DNA of 64,000 nt, from NCBI RefSeq assembly GCF_022539505.1, contig NC_061508.1, positions 268,218,736-268,282,735 on the forward strand, written 5' to 3'. Below are positions 11,860 to 24,479 of the stretch, in pieces; position 1 is the stretch's first letter; each line of letters starts with the position of its first letter. This DNA is from Lolium rigidum (taxonomy: Eukaryota > Streptophyta > Magnoliopsida > Poales > Poaceae). Under the pieces are notes generated by a model. The model made no database searches, had not been told where the DNA came from, and saw nothing but the letters and a program-made list of their open reading frames with translations. A program made the translations under genes and the position numbers.

Positions 11860-12225
11860 AAATCAACGGGAACCTTGCTCTTATCCTTTGCTATAGATGC
11901 CTCAAAGAGTGCCGCAGATAGCAAGGATCATGAATCAACGGGAACCTTGCTCTTTTCATTTGCTATAGATGCCTCAAAGAGTGCCGTAAATAGCAAGGAT
12001 CATGAAACAACAAAGACCTTGCTCTTTTCCTTTTCTATAGATGCCTCAAAGAGTGCCGCAAATAGCAAGGATCATGAAACAACGGGGACCTTGTTCTTTT
12101 CCTTTGCTATAGATGCCTCAAAGAGTGCCGCAGATAGCAAGGATCATGAATCAACGGGGACCTTGTTCTTTTCCTTTGCTATAGATGCCTCAAAGAGTGC
12201 CGCAGATAGCAAGGATCATGAAACA
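11860..12225 (+). repeat. 72-bp tandem repeat (5 copies) in H, open in one frame
   Basis: CATGAA recurs at 11929, 12001, 12073, 12145 and 12217, exactly 72 bp apart. One plus-strand frame is open through all copies and gives a 24-residue repeat with the core SFAIDASKSAADSKDHE. The ORF spans 11875-12294 (139 codons). I see no domain. The openness may follow from the period being a multiple of three. Confidence 0.95.
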
Positions 12226-12352
12226 CGTACGAAAACGACCCACGCTTTAAGTTACAGAAGTATCAAAGAGCGACGGAGTCATCGGCAGATCTAGTGCCAC
12301 CGATCTATTCGGGAGCTGCTGTCAGGACATGCATCGGTTGAAAGCAAAGTTG

Positions 12353-15300
12353 TGTGGGGCCCCGGACTTACCAGTCCAGAACTCCTGTTATGCATACAAT
12401 TTCACGATCCCAAGATCATTCCATCGTGAATACATAACCGAACTGATAGCAGATTACATCATCCATTACAGTACCGAAATAACATTAATACGGAAGTCTT
12501 ACATCATAGGCCATCAAGGCCGAAGTTCAACAAACAGCAGCGGAATTTATTTGACTCCAAACAGCGGTGGAACCCACGTCAGGCCTTTACCCTACAGGCG
12601 GCTGACTGGGAGAGCGACCTAGTTCGTGTCTTCGGCTTCGTACTCCTCTTCTTCGTAGTACTCCTCTTCAAAGTCTGGCCAAGTAAATAGCCAGGACAAC
12701 AATGCCAATGAGTACGTTTGAATGTACTCGCAAACCACCTTAGAGAGAAGTAAAGGATATGCAATATGGCAGTAGCAAGGAACAGGCACTAAACTAGGGC
12801 GACAAGGAGCGAGAGGTGGTTCCTCTCGAGAGTATGACATCTTCATATTGTTGTTGAAAAACTTTTCTGTAAACCATTTTATTTGCGGACTAATAGGTAA
12901 GGGTGACCCGATTTCTTTCCCGGCCATCTCATATGGCCAACACAAAACATTTCAGCTCTCCACCGTACCTTCCAGGTACACTTTCCACCAGTCCCACTGG
13001 CATCACTTTCCCAAAACAATATTTGAGAAAACACTTTTGTAAAACAAAAACTCTTCAGGCTAAGCAACAGCCTTCCCGACCGTCCATAACCGCGGACATA
13101 GCTATTCGAATAGTTTTCACTCTGCAGAGGTTGTACACTTTCCCCACAAGATTCGAATACTCATCGTGTGGGCATCATCCCTGCATAATGACATATGCCA
13201 CGACAAATACCCGATCGTAGTTTTTCGCCTGCTCGCCTTAGCCTAAGACATGCCGCCTAGAGTTGTACCTCCCAACACCAAAGTCCGAGGGGTCGTTTAC
13301 CCAGGAGTAGCAAATTCCCCGACCAGCTCGACCCTCCGGAATGCCGCAACCAACTGCGGGGCATTATTCAATGGGAGCTCATAGGTTGTACCCCTGCCAT
13401 CTGAAAAGAAGGAAAGGCGTCCCCAGTACGTCGGGAAGGCCCGGTCGATAGGTGTCCATGCTCGGACTACCCCTTACATTTGCAGGACCCAAACTAAGGC
13501 GAGACAAACTACTACGCTACGCCCCGTGCCCACTTTGGGGTAATGTGGTTGCACTGTCTTTCAGTCCGGGTGAGTACTTAGGCGCTAAAGTTTTCGAAAA
13601 TATTTTCTTTCATCCACTGGCCTCCAGCAAATCTTCTTTTTAGAAACTTTTGCCTTTTGATAAACCACACTTGGGCAGGGCTACCCCATTCCAAGGTTTT
13701 CGAAAAGCTCATTTTCAGGAAAACATTTTCATAACCATTTTTCCAGGGCTCCCAACCTATAGTCCAATTCTTCTTAAAAAATGGCGACAAGGATGACAAG
13801 GTGATAAGCACCATATCACTAATAGAGGTGTGATCAGTAGGTACCAATGAGGGCTGCACCCTAAGGGTGGATTAATAAAACTCCGGGTGGCGTTAACCAC
13901 CGACATAATAAACAGAAGATATGCACTTTATAAAACCTGCAATAATGCAAGAGCAAGATATATAGGATCAGAGATGCATCAAGAGGTGGCTTGCCTTGAT
14001 CAGCAAAGTGCCCCTGGTCTTCCTCTTCAGTCCCTCCAAATTCTCCTCCTCCTTCGTTTCCGGCGGTGTTCGAATCTAGCGTCGCAAAAAGAAAACAACA
14101 AGCCATACCCGATCAACAAACCACACCAGAATAATTCACACAAAAATTTGGGAAAAATACAGTATGTAGAGGGTTACTAATGCAAGCTACTGAAAGTGGT
14201 TTCACCCATTTATGATTTTTAAAACAAAAGATATGATTTTTGAAATTCCAGAAATGACTTATGAACCATTTAAATGGTCTAAATCTTTCTGTATGTCATA
14301 AAAATGCATGCAGCATACCTATCGAAAGCTAATAACATGTAGAGTACACATGCACAAGAATCACATGCAAATAATTTTTTAAATGACCTAGGTAAATTAA
14401 CTAAGGCAGAAACCAGAGCATACAAACAACAAGCCACACCAGTATCAGAGCATTACCAACCAACACCATACATACCCCTGGATAGGTGAGACTAAATGTG
14501 AACTAACCCACTGGTTTGACATTTTTCTGATTTGTAAATGATTTTATAAAAATCAAATACTGAAAAGATATACTATTTTAGTAATTAAATTCTTGAAATT
14601 AAACTATAACTCTTAAAAAGATTTCCTTTGGCACAAAATTACCTTTTATATATATATATATATATATATCTACCAGCAGCACTTGGTATTGTTTCAAAAT
14701 CTAAAGCAGTTTTCCATTTAAAAATCATTTACTAGCTCCCTGGACAGAAATGGTTTTGTAAAACAACTTAATTCCAGAAAACCCATGCATGCTAGACTAG
14801 TGCCAAAATGAAGCTATCTACATATACTTCACAGCAAAACTAACCTCATGCAAGAAGGTTGCATAAATGTCACACACTAAATAAAATACTCCAGCAAATA
14901 CTTTTTAGGTTTTCATTTATCAGCTCATTTTTACAGCACTAAATCACATGCATGCAGTTGTATATGGTTAAGAAAACATCTGTGAGCATGTAGGAACTTG
15001 AATCAACTCATTTGGTCACTGGATGAATTTGTGGTGATTTAAAAACTAAGCAGGGAATTACTGGCAGGTTAAAAGGAAGAAAGGGAAAGGGCCGGCGCTG
15101 CTGGGCTTGGCCAGATTCGGCCCAGCAGTGGCTCCGCAGCGCGGGAGCGCCGTTTTGAAACGGCCCCGTCGTGGCGTCCACGCGGGCGCGGGCCAGGGGA
15201 GCGGATGCATGCAGCCGTCCGATCAAGTGGAGATCGACGGCTGCTGCTCGTCGTCTCCACGGGGCCATGCACGAAGTGCACCGGTGCCCTAGGAACTGGT

Positions 15301-17163
15301 GGGGGCTGGGGAGCTCACCTCGTCGAGCAGAAAACGTCGGGAGCAGGTGCGTTGGACGCGGAAGAGGGAGGGCTTCCGAGCGAGGGGCTTGGCGGAGAAA
15401 ACAGCAGTGGTCGCAGCGTCGTCGACGGCGACGGGGCCTCCCTGCTGCTCACGGTACCGACGGCGTCGGAGGGTCCTAGGGACAAAACGAGAGTGTGTGA
15501 GCGAGGGAGTGATGCGGCGCATCGAATGAGCAGGATAGGGAGAGAAACGGCGGGGTTTCCGCGTCGGCAACCTTCACTGGTGCCCACGGACGGCGAGCGC
15601 GAGCACCGGCTGCGGGAAAGGAGACGGGATTTCTCCTCCCGTGAGGGGTGGTTGGAGTGAGAGGGGGTTCTGGTGGCGAGCGGGACGAGCAAGAGGAGGT
15701 CCGGGCCGTTTTATAGCTCGCCGCGCGGTGCATGGTGTGCGAGACCGTGGCGAGGAAGAAGGGCGTGCGGCGGCAGTCCATTGGGCGAGCTGGGCGGCGG
15801 GATACGTGGCCAACGATGGTGCCAAGCCTTGGACGCATGCCCGCGTCGGTCAGCAGAGAGAGGGCGGGAAGACAACACGGACGCTTGGCCGCAAGCGAGG
15901 TGTTCGCCGGAAAGACATGACGGGGCGTCGATGGAGGCGTGCGGGTGTGCGTCTCCGTGACCTGTGGGCACTTCACCGTGCTCTCCCTGACGTCTACGGT
16001 CACCGGCGTGCGAGAGTGAGGTGGCCACCTTGGCCGTGTCCGTGCAGACGTGCACGGTCACCACAGGTGGTCACCGCGGTGTGTCAGCGATGGTGAGCGA
16101 GGGTAGAGCTGCTGGTGGGTTTAGGAGGGAAAGAAGTGTGCAGGGGAGTCCGATGGCCTCATGTGCAAGCTCAGCAGAGAGAGAGGGGAGAGGCTTGCTG
16201 TCCCTATGCGTGTTGCCAAAGGAGAGAGGTGACGGGAGAGGAGGCTTAGGGAGATAGGGGAGGGACAGGAGAGATGGTAGGGAGGGTAGGGGAGTGCGGG
16301 CATGCATGCTCCGAGGGTTTGGTCGTACTTGTTTGGGTCGAGGCCAAAGGTGGTAGGAATCATCAAACCATCCCGGCCACTTCTCTCTCCCATTTCCCTC
16401 TTAACCACATGGTGCCAAATGCATGCCTAAACATGTGATCCGTGTGTGGAGAGAAAAAGAGTGGAGAGAAGGGAGATGGGGTCGAAATCTGTCCATGTCG
16501 TTGGTGGTTTGGGAGGAGTAAAGAGAAGAGAGAGATAGATAGATAGAGGGATGCAAGGTAATGGTGGTGGTGTGATGGCCGGCATGGCCATCCTCCACAT
16601 TTTAATTTGTTTGAAAAATTAGGTCCACACACTAGGGCATGTCCCAAGGCAAAGTTGGGACAAAATATGATGAGCCAAAAAGGCTACTTGTTGGTAGAGT
16701 TTTCAGATTTGAAAATGGAAAAAAATATGGATGAGATTTGGAGGAAGAAAATTTGGGTGGAGGCATGATCTTCCAAGATCATTATCACATGCTAAAGATT
16801 AAAATGATCTTGGGTTTTTGCAAGGTTTAAATTAATAAAACAAGATTTGAGAAGGGGTGACATATAAGAAGAGGGTTTTAGGGTTTTGTGAAAAATAGAG
16901 AGAAAGGTGAGATGCCCCAAGGGTTTGTGTCCTGATTAATTTAATTAAAACTAGAAATAAAAAGGGATCACATGAAGAAAAGGATTTAGGGTTTTAGAGA
17001 TTCACACACAATATAATTTCTACAAGTGACACACACACACATCCAACAAGCAGATGCAAGATCAACTATATGCATGCAATTTTTAAAGATAGAAAAAGTT
17101 TTTGTTGGCCCAAAATTTGTGTTTCAAAATTTTAAATCAAAGCACAGAAGTTGGGTTGTTACA
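12353..17163 (-). repeat. 3' LTR of F (4,811 bp)
   Basis: On the plus strand it runs TGTGGGGCCCCGGAC to GTTGGGTTGTTACA. It is closely similar along its whole length to 25240-30044. It holds a long (TA)n run near 14650 that is shorter in the other LTR, and a GC-rich block at 15080-16100 with many overlapping ORFs on both strands that I do not call. Confidence 0.95.
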
Positions 17164-17178
17164 AAACCTTCCCCCCTT
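17164..17178 (-). other. Polypurine tract of F
   Basis: The minus strand reads AAGGGGGGAAGGTTT directly before the TGTAACAACCC start of the 3' LTR. Confidence 0.9.
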
Positions 17179-17208
17179 AAAATGAATCTCGTCCTCGAGA
17201 TTCGGTGG

Positions 17209-20200
17209 CTAAGAACTGAAGAGTGCTGGAAAGTCTTTCCGAAGTTGATCCTCTCGTTCCCAAGTGGCTTCCTCCTCGGAGTGATTAGTCCACTGAACCT
17301 TACAGAATTTAATCTTCCTTCTTCGGGTGAGACGGATAGCTTCTTCCAAAATCCGAAGGGGTACCTCACGGTAGGTTAAGTCGGTGTTGAGGTCGAGGGT
17401 GCGATAATCGATGTTCTTGAATGTCTCAGGCTTGTCAGGCACTTGGAGGCATCGTCGAAGGAGAGAGATATGGAACACATCGTGGAAATCCGCTAATTCA
17501 GCAGGCAGTTCCAGTTGATAAGATACTTCACCTCGACGAGCGAGAACCTTGAAGGGCCCAATATATCTGGGGGCAAGCTTCCCTTTGACGTGAAATCTCT
17601 GCATTCCCTTGAGTGGAGTGACGCGAAGATAAGCATGATCTCCAACCTTGAAGGTCAACTCGCGACGCTTGGAATCAGCATAACTCTTCTGGCGGGATTG
17701 AGCGGCTTTGAGGCGATCACGAATCAGCTTGGACTTGTTCTTCGGCTTCACGAAGATGGTCAGGTCCAAAAACTTGACTATCTCCGGTCTCGGACCAGTT
17801 GAGAGGGGTTCGACAGCGGCGACCATATAGGGCTTCAAAGGGGGCCATCTGAAGACTAGCTTGGTAGCTATTGTTGTAAGAGAATTCTGTGAAGGGTAGA
17901 CAGTCTTCCCATTTTGCTCCATAGGCGAGGACACAAGCATGAAGCATATCTTCAAGAATCTGATTTACTCTTTCTGTCTGGCCTCCAGTCTGTGGGTGGT
18001 AGGCAGTCCTAAAGGCTAGATTGGTTCCAAGGGCTTCATGCAGGCTCTTCCAGAATTTCGAGGTGAATTGGGTACCTCGATCTGACACTATCCTCTTGGG
18101 GACTCCGTGGAGACTAACAATACGGGATATATAAAGGTCAGCTAGCTTGGTACCATTATAGTTGGTCTTCACCGGGATGAAATGAGCAACTTTGGTAAGT
18201 CGGTCAATGATAACCCAGATGGAGTCGTGACCGCGCTGAGATTTAGGCAATCCTGTAATGAAATCCATTCCGACTTCTTCCCATTTCCATTCGGGGATCT
18301 TGAGGGGTTGGAGTAGTCCCGCTAGTCGTTGGTGCTCAGCCTTCACTTTCTGGCACACGTCGCAACGAGCAATGAAAAACGCTATCTCGCGCTTCATACC
18401 GTGCCACCAAAATTGTTTCTTCAGGTCTTGATACATTTTGGTTCCTCCGGGGTGGATTGAGTAGGGGGTGTCGTGAGCTTCCTTCATGATGAGTTGCTTT
18501 AGATCTTCAATATTAGGTACACACAGACGTCCCTTGTACCACAAAACTCCTTCATCACCAATCGTGAAACCAGGAACTTCTTCCCTATTCATCCTACGCT
18601 TGATCCCTTCAATACTCTCATGGCCCACTTGAGCTTCCTTGATTTGGTCGAATAATGTAGGCTTCAATTCAAGGTTTGCCAGAAAACCATGGCTAACGAG
18701 CTCGAGACCGAACTCCTCCAGTTCTTCATACAGCTTGGGTTGGGCAATTTTTATCAGGGCGTTCAATGAACAGGGCTCTCGACTAAGGGCATCAGCTACG
18801 ACATTGGCTTTACCAGGATGATAATGAATACCGAGATCGTAGTCCTTGATGAGCTCCATCCATCTACTCTGCCTCATATTCAGCTCCCGCTGAGTGAAGA
18901 TGTACTTCAGACTCTTGTGGTTGGTGTAGATTTCACAGCGATTTCCCACTAGATAGTGGCACTAGGTCTTCAGGGCGTGAACTAAAGCAGCAAGCTCTAA
19001 GTCATGCGTGGGGTAGTTCATCTCGTGCGGTCGAAGTTGTCTTGACAAATAGGCTATCACCTTGCCTTCTTGCATCAACACACTTCCCAAACCAAGTTTT
19101 GATGCATCGCAGTAGACATCAAAATCCTTGGTGATATCGGGCATGGTCAAGACGGGGGCTGTGACTAATCTCTTCTTGAGTTCCTGAAAACTGGCCTCAC
19201 ATTTATCGGTCCACTCGAACTTCTTATCCTTCTTCAACAGCTGCGTTAAGGGTCTCGCAATGCTGGAGAATCCCTCAACGAACTTGCGGTAATAACCCGC
19301 CAATCCTAGAAAGGCGCGGACTTCGGTCTGATTGGTAGGGGCTTTCTTCTCCATGATGGACTGAATTTTGGACGGGTCGACCGACACTCCTCCGGCAGAA
19401 ATGACATGACCAAGGAATCCTACTTCTTTCAGCCAGAATTCACATTTACTAAACTTGGCGTAAAGCTGATGGTCTCGGAGAGTTCCCAAAACAATCCGCA
19501 GATGTTCAGCATGCTCTTCTTCATTCTTGGAGTAGATCAGAATATCGTTGATGAAAACAACGATGAACTTGTCGAGGTACTTCATGAACACCTTGTTCAT
19601 GAGATTCATGAAATAGGCAGGGGCATTGGTCAGTCCGAAGGACATCACGGTATATTCAAAAAGTCCATACCGTGTGGTGAAGGCAGTTTTGGGAATGTCT
19701 GACTCTCGAACCTTGAGTTGATGATAACCCGTTTGGAGATCAATCTTGGAGAAAACTCGGGCGCCATTCATCTGGTCGAACAAGTCTTCAATCTTCGGGA
19801 GGGGGTATTTATTCTTGATGGTGATGTCATTCAGCTTCCGGTAATCCACGCACAGGCGGATGGTACCGTCCCGCTTATCCACAAAGATAACGGGAGATCC
19901 CCAGGGTGATGCGCTTGGGCGAATCAACCCTTTCCTCAACATGTCATCCAACTGCTTTTTCAACTCAACTAATTCTTGGGGGTTCATCCGGTAAGGGCGC
20001 TGGGCGATGGGGGCAGTTCCGGGGACTAGCTCGATGATAAACTCGATATCCCGATCAGGGGGCATACCGGGTAGCTCATCGGGAAAGACATCAGGGTACT
20101 CACAAACTATGGGTACTTCATGCAGGGCTGGACTGGCGACACTCTTCTTGCATAAGGCTTTCGATGAGGGCATGGTGGCTATATGTTCAATTATCTCGCA

Positions 20201-21710
20201 GTCTTCAGCAGTCATGGTTATGGCTCGGCGAGCACAGTCGATATGCCCCTTATACTTGACCATCCAATCCATGCCAAGAATAACTTCCAGACCTTGCTCA
20301 CCCAATACTATCAGATTGGCGTGAAAACGCTTCCCCTGAATATCTATAGGAACATCCTTGCAGGATAGATCCGTTTTGGTGGAGGTTCCCGGAATTTGAA
20401 CTAGCATAGGCCGTCTCATGATGGTAGGCCTTAAGCCACTCTTTCTAGCGAACGGCTTAGTAACAAACGAATGCGACGCTCCGGAATCAAACAAGACGAT
20501 GGAGGGTACTGAGTTGACAAGAAACGTACCCAGAACGATATCCGGTGCTTCCTGAGCTTCTTCAGCGTTGACGTGGTTGAGGTGTCCCCTAGCTGGTCCA
20601 GCTGGCTTCTTCTGGTTCTGGTTCCTTCCGGCGGCAGTACGGGCTTGACCCTGATTTGGCTTGGGCGCACTGGGGCGCTGAGCAGTGTTCATCTTGTTGG
20701 GACACTCCTTGGAGAAATGACCCGGCTGTCCGCAGGTGTAGCATCCATTGGTGACGGGGCGGACAATGTTGTTCTGGCGGTTGTAGTTAGGATTGTAGTT
20801 GCTTCCTCCAGAACGCTGAGGGTTGAAGTTGCGGTTGGGGTTGTTGGGGCGAGGTGCAGGGGGTGGTGTCCTCTGAGGCTGGGGCGCTGGTCTGGGTGGA
20901 GGGAAACTGCGGGGTCGCTGAGTGCTGGAGCTGCCTTGCTGCATCATCGCCTTGCGGTTGCGGTTCTCAAACGCACTCTTGCGCTTGCTCTCCACCATGA
21001 TAGAGGCATCAACAAGGGACTCAAGGTCGAGGTACGGAACAGCGACCAAAATACTCGCATCTCATCATGCGGACCATTCAGAAACGGTCCTTCTTCTTTT
21101 CTTCAGTGTCGGTGTCTTCTGGAGCATACCTGGACAGAGTGGTGAACTTGTCCATAAATTCCACCACAGTCATGCTTCCTTGCTTCAGATTCATGAATTT
21201 GTCCTTCATGAGCTTAATCAGTCCTGATGTAATGTGGGTCTTGCGGAACATGGTCTTGAATTCTTCCCAGTTGATGACGTGTCCCTCAGCTTCCATAGCC
21301 TTGACGTTTTCCCACCAAGCGCGGGCAGGTCCAGAAAGATAATGAGTGGCGAACAAAACCTTCTCATTGTCGCCGACTCCGGCAACTTCTAGGTTGTTCT
21401 CAATAGTGCGAAGCCAGTCATCAGCGTCGAGGGGTTCAGTGCACTTGGAGAAGACAGGTGGATTGGTGCTCTGGAAATCCTTCAGCTTGGAGCGGGGGTC
21501 TGCATTACCATCCCCGCCATTATTGTTGTTGGCGTTTCCGGTAGCAATTTGAGCGAGGTGCTGAAGGGTAGCAAGTTTAGCTTGGTGCTCTGCACGGGCT
21601 GCCTCACGGTCTTCCATCATAAGGCGCAGAAGTTGTGCCATGGTTGGGTCCGGAGGTGGAGGGGGGTTTTGGTCGGACCCGCTGGCGTTTCCACTACGGG
21701 TTTCAACCAT
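17209..21710 (-). pseudogene. gag-pol of chromovirus F, broken by frameshifts and a nonsense codon
   Basis: Gag starts at MVETRSGN (21710) and reads to 21078; at least two indels at about 21050-21080 separate it from the next open stretch. The segment 21049-18962 (695 codons) has a CCHC zinc knuckle (C103-C116, [14 protein letters not shown]), protease LFDSGAS (about 187-191), reverse transcriptase (IDLQTGYHQ near 436-444) and the start of RNase H. TAG at 18962-18964 interrupts RNase H. The next 410-codon ORF (18949-17717) has the rest of RNase H, an HHCC zinc finger (H159, H166, C196, C199) and the integrase core D229, D290 and E326. A frameshift near 17750 leads to the last ORF, ending at 17209 with a chromodomain ([14 protein letters not shown]). 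Active-site changes: the RT FIDD motif reads FIND (codon 19547-19549) and TDHKS of RNase H reads TNHKS. No active protein is expected. Confidence 0.95.
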
Positions 21711-22015
21711 CCTGAAGAGATGTGGATCAGATATCAATGGGGAAACAAGGAGATGGGCAGCCACTTAAAAGGGGAGGGCTTGTTAAAAATGCAATTTTGA
21801 AAACGGAAACTCGCAAATGTAAAGTAGGCAAACGATAGCATAACATAGCAGGGTGCCGAAGGCACAACATAGTCATACAACATCACAACATAAGTCTCAT
21901 ACATCACAACCAAAATGGATGGTTTAACAGAACCATCATCATAAGTCTACTCGCATCGCACGGGGGCCTATATCATCGCCCTACGGTAAGGTGGTGCGAG
22001 TCTGGGGGTAGTACT

Positions 22016-22892
22016 CTAGAACTCGTCAAGGTCCACGACGAGACCCTCAGGGACAGGTGGGGCGTCCTCCTCAACAAAGGCTGGCTCCTCGGGGTCCTCC
22101 TCAGACATCAGTGGCTCGGGCTCCTCATCTTCATCGTTGATGAAGGCCTCATCCTCAGTATCAGGCTCCATATCGAAGTCCTCCTCCTCGTAGTCGTCGT
22201 CATCGCTGAGAAGGGCCTCGTTCTCCTTGCGGAGATCCTCACCGTCGTCCTCAAGCTCCTCAATAGTGGCCTCCATCTGAGCAGTTAGAGCCTCCAGCGA
22301 AGCCACCTTCGCCTTCAGGCGTGAAGCCCTCCGGCGTGCAGCAACTCTCCTCTTGCGCTCACTGGCCAGGTCGGCCTGTGCGGTAGCAAGCTGAGCGTGC
22401 AGTGTCACGATCTTGTACTCCTGCAGATTGCACCTCTCTCGGGCGCGGTCCTGCTAAGACTGAGTGCGGTGCAGCAGGTACTCCATGTGGTGCAACTGGT
22501 GAGCGGTGTCGGGGTGCGGGGCGCCGGCCACGGGCTGACCCGCGCCGTCGCGCAGCCCAAGGTACTGGTATCCAGTGTCGGCGATAGCCTCCGGGTGAAG
22601 GAGAGCAAGGCGGGCAAGTGCCTCCTAGAAGACCCGGATCATCCCGTCGAGCCACGTGCGCTCCATCACGTCGATGGTGAACTCCTCAGAAACGGGGGAA
22701 ACCTCGCGCCCCCTGACGACGCGAGTGACCAGCCAGTGCCATCTCCGAGTCCTCCGGCCTCTCGGTACAGACGCCCTTCACCTCGGGCGCCGGACGCCCA
22801 CACCGAAAAGCCAGGTCGGCCAGGGCCCGCTCGAAGAAGTAGAGGGGCGGTCTCACCCCGACCTGGTGAAAGTGCGAGTACTCGATCGGCAT
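22016..22892 (-). pseudogene. Leader ORF upstream of gag in F (unknown function), copy 1
   Basis: Between the inner primer site and gag lies an ancestral ORF starting MPIEYSHFHQV (22892) and ending VVDLDEF (stop at 22016-22018). The C-terminal 130 codons (22408-22016) are open. They encode an Arg/Ala-rich, coiled-coil-like stretch (SRLKAKVASLEALTAQMEA) followed by a strongly acidic tail with DDDDYEEEDFD. The N-terminal part is broken by a 1-bp insertion near 22736, TAG at 22625-22627 and TAG at 22454-22456. It is not gag, since gag starts downstream at 21710. Extra ORFs in the leader occur in some plant LTR elements, but I cannot name this one. A second partial copy lies at 24480-25013. Confidence 0.7.
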
Positions 22893-24479
22893 CTACACAA
22901 ATTTTAAGGTAGATTAAGTTAGTGATCACAGTGTGCAAAATTTTAAGCATAGTAAAACTTTAATGCAAGTAAAGTTTTTGAAAATAGAAGGAGATCAGGA
23001 ACTTAAGCATTTTCATCATTTAGTCAACCTCTTTGATTTAAGAAAATAGTTTTTGTTCTGTGCTAACGCCCAGGCTAACTAAGATCTCCTACAGTCAGGA
23101 TGGCTCGATACCAGCTCGTGGGGCCCGGACTTACCGAGTCCGTAACTCCTGTTATGCATACAATTTCACGATCCCAAGATCATTCCATCGTGAATACATA
23201 ACCGATCTGATAGCAGATTACATCATCCATTACAGTACCGAAATAACATTAATACGGAAGTCTTACATCATAGGCCATCAAGGCCGAAGTTCAACAAACA
23301 GTAGCGGAATTTATTTGACTCCAAACAGCGGTGGAACACACGTCAGGCCTTTACCCTACAGGCGGCTGACTGGGAGAGCGACCTAGTTCGTGTCTTCGGC
23401 GTCGTACTCCTCTTCTACGTAGTACTCCTCTTCAAAGTCTGGTCAAGTAAATAGCCAGGACAACAATGCCAATGAGTACGTTTGAATGTACTCGCAAACC
23501 ACCTTAGAGAGAAGTAAAGGATATGCAATATGGCAGTAGCAAGGAACAGGCACTAAACTAGGGCGACAAGGAGCGAGAGGTGGTTCCTCTCGAGAGTATG
23601 ACATCTTCATATTGTTGTTGAAAAACTTTTCTGTAAACCATTTTATTTGCAGACTAATAGGTAAGGGTGACCCGATTTCTTTCCCGGCCATCTCATATGG
23701 CCAACACAAAACATTTCAGCTCTCCACCGTACCTTCCAGGTACACTTTCCACCAGTCCCACTGGCATCACTTTCCCAAAACAATATTTGAGAAAACACTT
23801 TTGTAAAACAAAAACTCTTCGAGCTAAGCAACAGCCTTCCCGACCGTCCATAACCGCGGACACGGCTATTCGAATAGTTTTCACTCTACAGAGGTTGTAC
23901 ACTTTCCCCACAAGATTCGAATACTCGTCGTGTGGGCATCATCCCTGCATAATGACATATGCCACGACAAATACCCGATCGTAGTTTTTCGCCCGCTCGC
24001 CTTAGCCTAAGACATGCCGCCTAGAGTTGTACCTCCCAACACCAGAGTCCGAGGGGTCGTTTACCCAGGAGTAGCAAATTCCCCGACCAGCTCGACCCTC
24101 CGGAATGCCGCGACCAACTCGCGGGGCATTATTCAATGGGAGCTCATAGGTTGTACCCCCGCCATCCGAAAAGAAGGAAAGGTGTCCCCGACGACGTCGG
24201 GAAGGCCCGGTCGATAGGTGTCCATGCTCGGACTACCCCTTACATTTGCAGGACCCAAACTAAGGCGAGACAAACTACTACGCTACGCCCCGTGCCCACT
24301 TTGGGGTAATGTGGTTGCACTGTCTTTCAGTCCGGGTGAGTACTTAGGCGCTAAAGTTTTCGAAAATATTTTCTTTCCTCCACTTGCCTCCAGCAAATCT
24401 TCTTTTTAGAAACTTTTGCCTTTTGATAAACCACACTAGGGCAGGGCTACCCCATTCCAAGGTTTTCGAAAAGCTCATT
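22358..24479 (-). repeat. Tandem duplication in F, unit 1 (leader + 1.36 kb of LTR)
   Basis: 22358-23117 (leader ORF and primer site) plus 23118-24479 (LTR 3' end) repeats as 24480-25239 plus 25240 to about 26603. Units are about 2,122 and 2,124 bp. The join reads AAAGCTCATT|CTCACTGGCC: LTR sequence (continuing TTCAGG at 13714 and 26604) meets leader-ORF sequence (as at 22358). At several positions this inner LTR piece matches the right LTR and differs from the left one, so it derives from the 5' LTR. Confidence 0.93.
23102..23113 (-). other. Inner, degraded primer binding site of F
   Basis: The plus strand reads GGCTCGATACCA; the outer copy reads GGCTCTGATACCA. One T is missing, and another is missing at the LTR edge (CTCGTGGGG against CTCTGTGGGG). 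It belongs to duplication unit 1. Confidence 0.85.

Larger units (their letters stand above)
9976..12352 (+). mobile_element. Gypsy-type LTR retrotransposon H, 5' part (split by F)
   Basis: An LTR (9976-10458), a primer binding site (10461) and about 1.9 kb of internal sequence rich in tandem arrays. The internal part is cut at 12353 by element F and resumes at 30045-30354. There a CTCGGGGGCTACTTCC stretch and a 'gggagcgctgg' word echo the arrays here. No intact gag or pol is present. ORFs of 80-180 codons at 10900-11550 are low-complexity and overlap repeats, so they are not called. No 3' LTR was found. It may be a non-autonomous family. Confidence 0.75.

Noticed and set aside
15069..16408. 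Many overlapping ORFs up to 175 codons on both strands (and copies at 27944-29528)
   Set aside because: GC-rich LTR sequence of F. Several frames are open at once, no domain is visible, and the copies in the two LTRs simply mirror each other.
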